A stretch of 7,837 bases of DNA from Desulfatitalea sp. (GTDB taxonomy: Bacteria; Desulfobacterota; Desulfobacteria; Desulfobacterales; Desulfosarcinaceae): NCBI GenBank assembly GCA_013041835.1, contig JABDRH010000121.1:1-7837 (forward strand). The letters are read 5' to 3'. The notes beneath the pieces are model-generated. The model ran no database searches and had not been told where the DNA came from. It worked only from the letters and a program-made list of their open reading frames with translations. The stretch's first letter is position 1. Each line of letters begins with the position of its first letter. A program made the position numbers and the translations under genes. This document shows, piece by piece, positions 5,906 to 7,837 of the stretch.

Positions 5906-7186
5906 ATGGACCTGGATACTTTCAAACCCACATTTTTGATCCAAATCGAAGGCCAAGATCTGACCAGGGACATCACTCAGGAGATCACCTCCTTTGTCTT
6001 CACCGATAACGAGGAGGAACTGGATGTTCTCGAGCTGTCCATCACCGACCGCCACTTGCAGTTTGTCGACGATCCGCTCTTCCAGGAAGGCAACGAGATC
6101 GTCGCTCGCTTTGGCTATGTAGGGAACCTCTCACCGCGTAAGAAGTCGGTGATCAAAGACATCGACTATGACTTTCCCGAAAGCGGCGATCCCACCATCC
6201 GTATCAAGGCTTACGACAAGGGATTCAAGTTGGCAGGCAAGGAAAACCAGAAGGTCTGGCAAAAACCAGCGCCGGGCATCCTTTATTCCGAGATCGCAGA
6301 AGAGATTGCAGCTTCCAATGCTCTGACGCCGGTGGTGACGCCCACCAAAGGGGCGCACCTAAGGGTCACCCAGAGCAACATCTCCGACGCCCAGTTTTTA
6401 AAGGAACTTGCCGAAAAGGCTCGTGACCGGGACGGCCAAGGTGTCGCCGGCTATGCCTTTTACATCCAGGATGACGAGCTGCATTTTCACCCCCGTAAGC
6501 TCGATCAGACGCCACTTTTGACCCTCGAATATTTCACCGACACAAAGGGCGTGCTGCGCTCGTTCAAGCCCGCCACCCAGTCCCAGGGGGCCAAGGGTGC
6601 GGGTGTCGAGACCAAGGCTGTGGGTGTCGATCCGCGCAATAAGGATGTGGTCGCGCACAAAGCCAACAATGCCACCACTCCCGAGCGCACTTCACTTGGC
6701 AAGCAGACCTATCTCGTGGACGGCAATACCGGCGAGGGCAGCTTCAAGGAACAGGAGACCGGCCAGGTGCTGGTGAGCTTCGAACGCTCCGAAGGCTTTC
6801 ACGAAGAACCCAGCCAGGAGCCGGCCCAGGACGCCGCCGAAGGCAAGTTCCGGGAAGCCGAGCTACGCCAGGTGGAAGCCGAGGCCGTCACCATCGGCAT
6901 TCCCCAGCTGCGCGCCAAGAAGAACATCGAAGTGAAGGGCGTGGGCCGCAAGTTCTCCGGCATCTACTACTGCCATTCGGTGCGCCACAGCATCGGTCCT
7001 GGCGGCTATGCCTGCGAACTCAAGCTCAAGAAGAACGCCCTGGGCAAAGGCGCCGGTGAAAAGGCCACCCAGACCAAGGGCAAAACTAATGAGAAACAAG
7101 CGCCTTCGAATGCGGAACTCGGAATGCGGAATGCGGAATTGATCGTGGTCGATGCAAATACGGGTGCCGTTTTGTCTGAGAGGTAA
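5906..7186 (+). CDS. Phage late control gene D-like protein, tail hub (gp27-like)
   Basis: This 426-residue protein is of the gpD/gp27 family (PF05954 type), the trimeric hub under the tail tube that carries the spike. What is seen: an N-terminal beta domain (PTFLIQIEGQDLTRDITQEI, FTDNEEELDVLELSITDRH), then GNEIVARFGYVG, a YSEIAEEIAAS helix, the family-typical TQSNISDAQFLKELAEKARD, YAFYIQDDELHFHPR, and the closing IEVKGVGRKFSGIYYCHSVR followed by GYACELKLKKNA. There is no OB-fold or spike module, so gpV/gp5 must be a separate gene elsewhere. ATG 5906 is placed by GAAGAGG at 5896-5901, inside a hairpin. The last part, after about residue 375, is a Lys/Gly-rich tail. Within it residues 402-412 (NAELGMRNAEL) are encoded by the GGAATGCGG repeat at 7109-7140, an addition unlike the conserved core. 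The family call is firm. Confidence 0.91.
   Translation: MDLDTFKPTFLIQIEGQDLTRDITQEITSFVFTDNEEELDVLELSITDRHLQFVDDPLFQEGNEIVARFGYVGNLSPRKKSVIKDIDYDFPESGDPTIRIKAYDKGFKLAGKENQKVWQKPAPGILYSEIAEEIAASNALTPVVTPTKGAHLRVTQSNISDAQFLKELAEKARDRDGQGVAGYAFYIQDDELHFHPRKLDQTPLLTLEYFTDTKGVLRSFKPATQSQGAKGAGVETKAVGVDPRNKDVVAHKANNATTPERTSLGKQTYLVDGNTGEGSFKEQETGQVLVSFERSEGFHEEPSQEPAQDAAEGKFREAELRQVEAEAVTIGIPQLRAKKNIEVKGVGRKFSGIYYCHSVRHSIGPGGYACELKLKKNALGKGAGEKATQTKGKTNEKQAPSNAELGMRNAELIVVDANTGAVLSER
7109..7140 (+). repeat. GGAATGCGG-type repeat inside the 3' end of gpD
   Basis: This is a copy of the repeat at 1281-1310, with one CTCGG variant unit. It is in the same orientation and the same reading phase (Asn-Ala-Glu-x-Gly-Met-Arg-Asn). 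There is no inverted partner nearby. It lies near the end of the coding region, 13 codons before the gpD stop codon. Confidence 0.88.
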
Positions 7187-7203
7187 CACAAATGAACCGG
7201 AAA

Positions 7204-7235
7204 ACCGAACCACCGAATAACCGAACAACCGCGAA
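7204..7235 (+). repeat. Four-unit 8-bp tandem repeat (ACCGAAnn)
   Basis: The units ACCGAACC, ACCGAATA, ACCGAACA and ACCGCGAA lie head to tail between gpD and the M15 peptidase. A 25-codon open frame (7192-7269, MNRKTEPPNNRTTAKR...) runs through it. That frame has GAGAGG at 7178-7183 eight bases before its ATG, and it overlaps the peptidase start. The peptide looks like repeat translation and not a protein; it could act as a coupling leader. Repeats of this kind often occur as dispersed intergenic sequence in the same genomes as GGAATGCGG repeats; this last point is from memory and unverified. Confidence 0.7.
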
Positions 7236-7256
7236 GAGACCGAAGGGAGCGAAGCG

Positions 7257-7631
7257 ATGGGTGATCTGAGCAGAAATTTCGACCGATCCGAGTTCGCCTG
7301 CAAGGGCAAGGATTGCTGCGACCATTCGGTCCCGGTCCATCCCGACCTGATCGAAGCGCTCCAGACATTGCGCGATGGGATCGGCAGGCCCTTGTCCATC
7401 ACCAGCGGATTCCGCTGCAGGCGGCACAACGCCGCTATCGGCGGTGAGGAGGACAGTTTTCATACTCTGGGCATGGCCGCTGATGTGGCCTGTCCGGACG
7501 GCATCAGCCCCGAGTATTTGGCGGCGCTGGCCGAAGGCATCGACCTGTTTCACAGCGGCGGCATCGGGGTTTATCCCTCCTGGGTTCATCTGGACGTGCG
7601 CAAGAACGGTAAAGCGAGGTGGAGAAAATGA
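7257..7631 (+). CDS. M15-type zinc D-Ala-D-Ala peptidase (Peptidase_M15_3-like), probable endolysin
   Basis: This 124-residue protein matches the small M15 carboxypeptidases/endopeptidases that cut peptidoglycan stem peptides. What is seen: the opening LSRNFDRSEFACKGKDCC, a helix with DLIEALQTLRDGIGRPL, the ITSGFRC motif (48-54), the zinc motif SFHTLGMAADV with ligands H69 and D76, and the third ligand H111 in YPSWVHLDVR. All three ligands and the SGFR arginine are present, so it should be active. There is no signal peptide or membrane segment, so it would need a holin, or virion delivery, to reach the wall. ATG 7257 has AAGGGAG at 7243-7249, seven bases upstream. The stop overlaps the next start (ATGA). 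It could be the lysis enzyme or a tail-associated wall hydrolase; its place right after the hub gene leaves both open. Confidence 0.9.
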   Translation: MGDLSRNFDRSEFACKGKDCCDHSVPVHPDLIEALQTLRDGIGRPLSITSGFRCRRHNAAIGGEEDSFHTLGMAADVACPDGISPEYLAALAEGIDLFHSGGIGVYPSWVHLDVRKNGKARWRK

Positions 7632-7837
7632 CCAACACAAGTGAGAAACTCTTTAACGGCACGCGTTTGAATCTGACTGGTCCGTTGATGGTGGAGATTC
7701 TTCCCAACGGGAGGAGCGCCCGGCTGATTCAGCCATATCGGGTTGGTACCGCAGCCGGCCGTATCATCGATGTGCCCCAAGGATTTGAGACTGATTTTGC
7801 ATCAGTGCCGCGGCTGTTCTGGCGAATAGTTCCACCC
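7628..7837 (+). CDS. DUF1353 family phage protein, N-terminal part (cut by window end)
   Basis: The first 70 codons are visible: MTNTSEKLFNGTRLNL..., followed by a beta-rich part and then the family hallmark GFETDFASVPRLFWRIVPP. In full-length DUF1353 proteins this motif is followed by an 'AA..HD.LY' segment, which would lie beyond the window. DUF1353 proteins are small, of unknown function, and are often found near endolysin and tail genes. The ATG overlaps the peptidase stop (ATGA), and GGAG at 7620-7623 provides the SD inside the end of the peptidase gene. Translational coupling with the peptidase is likely. Nothing suggests truncation other than the window edge. Confidence 0.87.
   Translation, partial: MTNTSEKLFNGTRLNLTGPLMVEILPNGRSARLIQPYRVGTAAGRIIDVPQGFETDFASVPRLFWRIVPP

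Noticed and set aside
7192..7269. 25-codon frame as a real gene
   Set aside because: The product is only repeat translation; kept as a possible leader in the findings and not called as a CDS.

Overview
This window is a stretch of a contractile-tail (myovirus-type) structural operon, most likely from a prophage or phage-derived particle in a GC-rich Gram-negative-type bacterium. All phage genes lie on the + strand, tightly packed, with stop/start overlaps and good Shine-Dalgarno (SD) sequences. The host lineage cannot be fixed from the sequence. The GGAATGCGG-type microrepeats and the S23/IVS-type four-helix-bundle gene are, to my knowledge, common in Desulfobacterota, Planctomycetes and relatives, but this is a weak inference.

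Layout: (1) 18-464, gp19-like tail tube protein. (2) 485-1162, T4 baseplate-type (gp26-like) protein in the position of a tail assembly chaperone. It ends on a canonical -1 slippery heptamer (T TTT TTA, 1135-1141). A -1 shift there enters an open frame to 1314, giving a predicted 276-residue fusion in the manner of lambda G/GT and P2 E/E+E'. (3) 1276-1740, an interruption. A four-helix-bundle gene lies on the minus strand (1326-1679) between perfect 22-bp inverted GGAATGCGG-type repeats. Its right arm ends two bases before the SD of the next gene. (4) 1754-4759, a roughly 1000-residue tape measure protein. (5) 4768-5079, a small DUF4406/DUF7768-like (nucleoside deoxyribosyltransferase-like) protein that is out of place functionally in a tail operon. 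(6) 5081-5551 and 5548-5838, a CIS-tube/gp53-type protein and a LysM-type protein that together resemble the two halves of T4 gp53/Afp7. (7) 5860-5903, a hairpin with a GCAA tetraloop that pairs with the SD of the next gene. (8) 5906-7186, a late-control-D (gp27-like) hub protein whose C-terminus contains a third copy of the GGAATGCGG repeat. (9) 7204-7235, an 8-bp tandem repeat patch. (10) 7257-7631, an M15 zinc peptidase. (11) 7628 to the window end, a DUF1353 protein cut by the window edge.

How it works together: the tube polymerises around the tape measure, with the predicted chaperone and its frameshift product loading tape measure and tube. The CIS-tube/LysM proteins and gpD form the tube-to-baseplate hub. 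The M15 peptidase probably cuts peptidoglycan, in lysis or tail penetration. Sheath, gpV/spike, gp25, gpJ and fibres are not in this window. The most interesting signals are the frameshift cassette, the inverted-repeat-bounded four-helix-bundle insertion beside it, the repeat-coded C-terminal tails, and the hairpin in front of gpD.
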